64,000 bases of DNA from Mycolicibacterium sp. CBMA 234 (lineage in GTDB: Bacteria > Actinomycetota > Actinomycetes > Mycobacteriales > Mycobacteriaceae). Position numbers and translations under genes: made by a program. Positions 62,486-64,000 of this stretch are shown here, one piece after another. The stretch is taken from positions 124,001 to 188,000 of the forward strand of contig NZ_MPKW01000001.1 of NCBI RefSeq assembly GCF_009729415.1. The letters are read 5' to 3'. Position 1 is the stretch's first letter. Every line of letters starts with the position of its first letter. The notes beneath the pieces were generated by a model. It saw nothing but the letters and a program-made list of their open reading frames with translations. It had not been told where the DNA came from and did not search any database.

Positions 62486-63334
62486 TCAGTGACGGATGGG
62501 GACCGCACCACCGGATACGACAATGCCGCCGGTGTCGGGCACCGTGACCGTCAGCAGACTGGGACGACCGACGTGATGCCCTTGGTGGATGCGGACCGTA
62601 CCGTCGCCGCCGAAGCCGAGCACCTCACGTAGGTAGGCGCCGGTGGCCGCGGCCGCCGATCCAGTTGCCGGGTCCTCGTTGATCCTCCCGACCGGGAACA
62701 GGTTTCGAGCGAGGAACTCATCGGGCGCGATCCGGTGCAGCACGGTTACCGTGCCGGTCCAGCCTCGCTCATCCATCAACGCGGCCAACGGCGAAGGCGC
62801 GAAACGGAATTGGTGAAACACCTCCCGGTCAGCAAGGGCAATGATCGGGTGCCAGTTCCCGGCGAAAGCCTCCCGCACCGGCAGTTCCGGTTCCAGGTCG
62901 CCCGGAACCAGCCCCAGCAACTCGAGGGCCGCGGCAAGTGCCGAGGCGTCGAGCGCCCGGACCTGCGGTGGCACGCTGGTGAAGGCGATGGTCACGTCGC
63001 CGCCGGTTTGAGTCGACGTCATCACGACCTCCCCGGCCGCCGTGGCGAAGGTGAACGTGCCTGTCCCCTTTCGTTCGGTCAGCGCGACAGCTGTGGCGAC
63101 TGTGGCGTGCCCGCAGAACGGCACCTCGGCGGCCGGCGAGAAGTACCGCACGCGGTAGCGCCCCTGCTCGGCACCGGCGGTGTCGACGATGAACGCGGTC
63201 TCCGCGTACCCGACCTCCGCGGCGATCTCCTGCATGCGCCGCTCGTCGAGCGCGGACGCGTCGAGCACCACCCCCGCCGGGTTGCCGCCGTCCGGTGTCG
63301 CCGCAAATGCGCTGTACCTCAGAATCTCCGTCAC
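62486..63334 (-). CDS. PhzF-family isomerase/epimerase-like protein
   Basis: 282 residues from GTG at 63334. The diaminopimelate-epimerase-like double fold shows AFAATPDGGNPAGVVLDA at the start, the catalytic glutamate in YAETAFI, VRYFSPAAEVPFCGHATVATA and RINEDPATGSAAAATGAYL near the C-terminus. PhzF catalyses isomerisation in phenazine synthesis, but most homologues, like this one without other phz genes, act on unknown substrates. It is divergent from the LLM gene at 63452. Confidence 0.93.
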   Translation of the reverse strand: MTEILRYSAFAATPDGGNPAGVVLDASALDERRMQEIAAEVGYAETAFIVDTAGAEQGRYRVRYFSPAAEVPFCGHATVATAVALTERKGTGTFTFATAAGEVVMTSTQTGGDVTIAFTSVPPQVRALDASALAAALELLGLVPGDLEPELPVREAFAGNWHPIIALADREVFHQFRFAPSPLAALMDERGWTGTVTVLHRIAPDEFLARNLFPVGRINEDPATGSAAAATGAYLREVLGFGGDGTVRIHQGHHVGRPSLLTVTVPDTGGIVVSGGAVPIRH

Positions 63335-63451
63335 GGTTACCAGTGTGCCGTCAGCTGGCCCGGGCACGAAGCGGGAATAGATGCATAGTCATATTGTTTT
63401 CAATTGCATGCGCAGTCATGCAACTGGCGGACGCGCCCTGAAGGAGCTGCT

Positions 63452-64000
63452 ATGGAATTCGGTGTCTTCACCGTCGGCGACATCGCGCCGGAGCCCATCA
63501 CCAACTACACCCAGAGCGAAGCCGAGCGCATCGACAACATGATCCGGGTGGCCCGCCGGGCCGACGAGGTCGGCCTGGATGTCTTTGCGCTGGGCGAGCA
63601 CCACAACCCGCCGTTCGTGCCGTCCTCTCCGACAACTCTTTTGGCGTACATCGCCGCTGTGACCGCGCGCGTCAAACTCAGCACCGCGGTGACCCTGATG
63701 ACCACCAATGACCCGGTGAAGATCGCCGAGGACTACGCGATGCTCCAGCACGTCGCCAAAGGCCGCTTGGACCTGATGGTCGGCCGCGGCAATACCGTGC
63801 CGGTCTACCCGTGGTTCGGCAAGGACATCCGCCAGGGCGTCGCACTTGCGCTGGAGAACTACAACCTGGTGCACCGGCTGTGGCGGGAAGACGTAGTCGA
63901 TTGGGAAGGCCGGTTCCGGACACCGCTGCAGGGGTTCACCTCGACACCGCGGCCCTTGGACGACGTGCCACCGTTCGTTTGGCACGGCTCAATCCGGACG
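63452..64000 (+). CDS. LLM-class flavin-dependent oxidoreductase (cut by window end)
   Basis: The first 183 residues of a luciferase-like monooxygenase, open to the last base. EFGVFTVGDIAPEP at the start, VFALGEHHNPPFVPSSPTTLLAYIAAVTARVKL, and LDLMVGRGNTVPVYPWFGKD are characteristic of the FMN-type (CE1758-like) branch rather than the F420 branch. An AAGGAG site precedes ATG at 63452. The C-terminal half lies beyond the window. Confidence 0.93.
   Translation, partial: MEFGVFTVGDIAPEPITNYTQSEAERIDNMIRVARRADEVGLDVFALGEHHNPPFVPSSPTTLLAYIAAVTARVKLSTAVTLMTTNDPVKIAEDYAMLQHVAKGRLDLMVGRGNTVPVYPWFGKDIRQGVALALENYNLVHRLWREDVVDWEGRFRTPLQGFTSTPRPLDDVPPFVWHGSIRT

Overview
The window is high-GC actinobacterial DNA that fits a Mycobacterium best. 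The reasons are an EspR-type nucleoid regulator, a WhiA homologue, a deazaflavin-dependent (Ddn-type) nitroreductase, several F420-type luciferase-like oxidoreductases, LGFP and CBM2 secreted proteins, and dense ATGA-coupled operons. I cannot name the species. No rRNA, tRNA, CRISPR array or intact transposase was seen. This is accessory and catabolic chromosome, and it appears to carry the chromosome dimer resolution site.

Layout. 0-10.5 kb: regulator/transporter and regulator/enzyme pairs (TetR end and MFS pump, serine hydrolase, AarF/UbiB kinase, CBM2 secreted protein with a hairpin over its start codon, TetR plus palindrome before a carotenoid-type membrane protein and a PhyH dioxygenase, a coupled AraC-MFS pair, a PtpB-like phosphatase). 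10.6-15.8 kb: APH kinase, P450, phenylalanine hydroxylase, and a zinc alcohol dehydrogenase-TetR operon with a candidate operator. 15.8-24.6 kb: eight minus-strand genes in one nearly gapless run: Baeyer-Villiger-type monooxygenase, SDR, alpha/beta hydrolase, amidohydrolase, SDR, then hppD-hmgA-fahA (tyrosine to fumarate plus acetoacetate). A PucR regulator is divergent from it. With phhA nearby, most of phenylalanine/tyrosine catabolism is present.

25.8-38.1 kb: CorA-family transporter with a GQN motif, two small envelope proteins, a Pycsar-type (PycTM/DUF5706) membrane effector tightly coupled to a uridine-kinase-like gene, LGFP protein, CocE hydrolase, GNAT, ABC-F ATPase, LLM oxidoreductase, GMC oxidoreductase, methyltransferase. 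38.1-43.1 kb: a structured leader with a CRP-like site before a lysozyme-like secreted protein, then a decayed patch (a GMC fragment duplicated from 35.5 kb and a headless LLM gene), DinB, LLM and YaeQ. 43.1-47.4 kb: a strong orphan terminator, small ORFs, Kelch protein, esterase, secreted protein, Ddn-type protein.

47.4-50.1 kb is the most unusual part. A DUF4157 (eCIS-core) protein with a C-terminal Tlde1-like peptidoglycan-active domain lies beside a 28-bp sequence with the architecture of an actinobacterial dif site. Two long perfect palindromes sharing one 13-bp core follow within 650 bp. 50.1-57.6 kb: AurF-like diiron protein, APC permease with coupled IclR-like regulator, and a complete Asp23/AmaP/DUF2273/DUF6286 envelope-stress cluster divergent from an ECF sigma factor. 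57.6-61.7 kb: a WhiA paralogue outside its usual uvrC-yvcK-whiA setting, two unknown genes, an EspR paralogue, a P-loop kinase and a SnoaL-type lipoprotein. 61.7-64 kb: LLM, PhzF and a further LLM gene cut by the window edge.

The best candidates for undescribed biology are the dif-linked DUF4157-Tlde1 protein with its palindromes, the PycTM-uridine kinase pair without a visible cyclase, and the WhiA2/EspR/Asp23 regulatory block.
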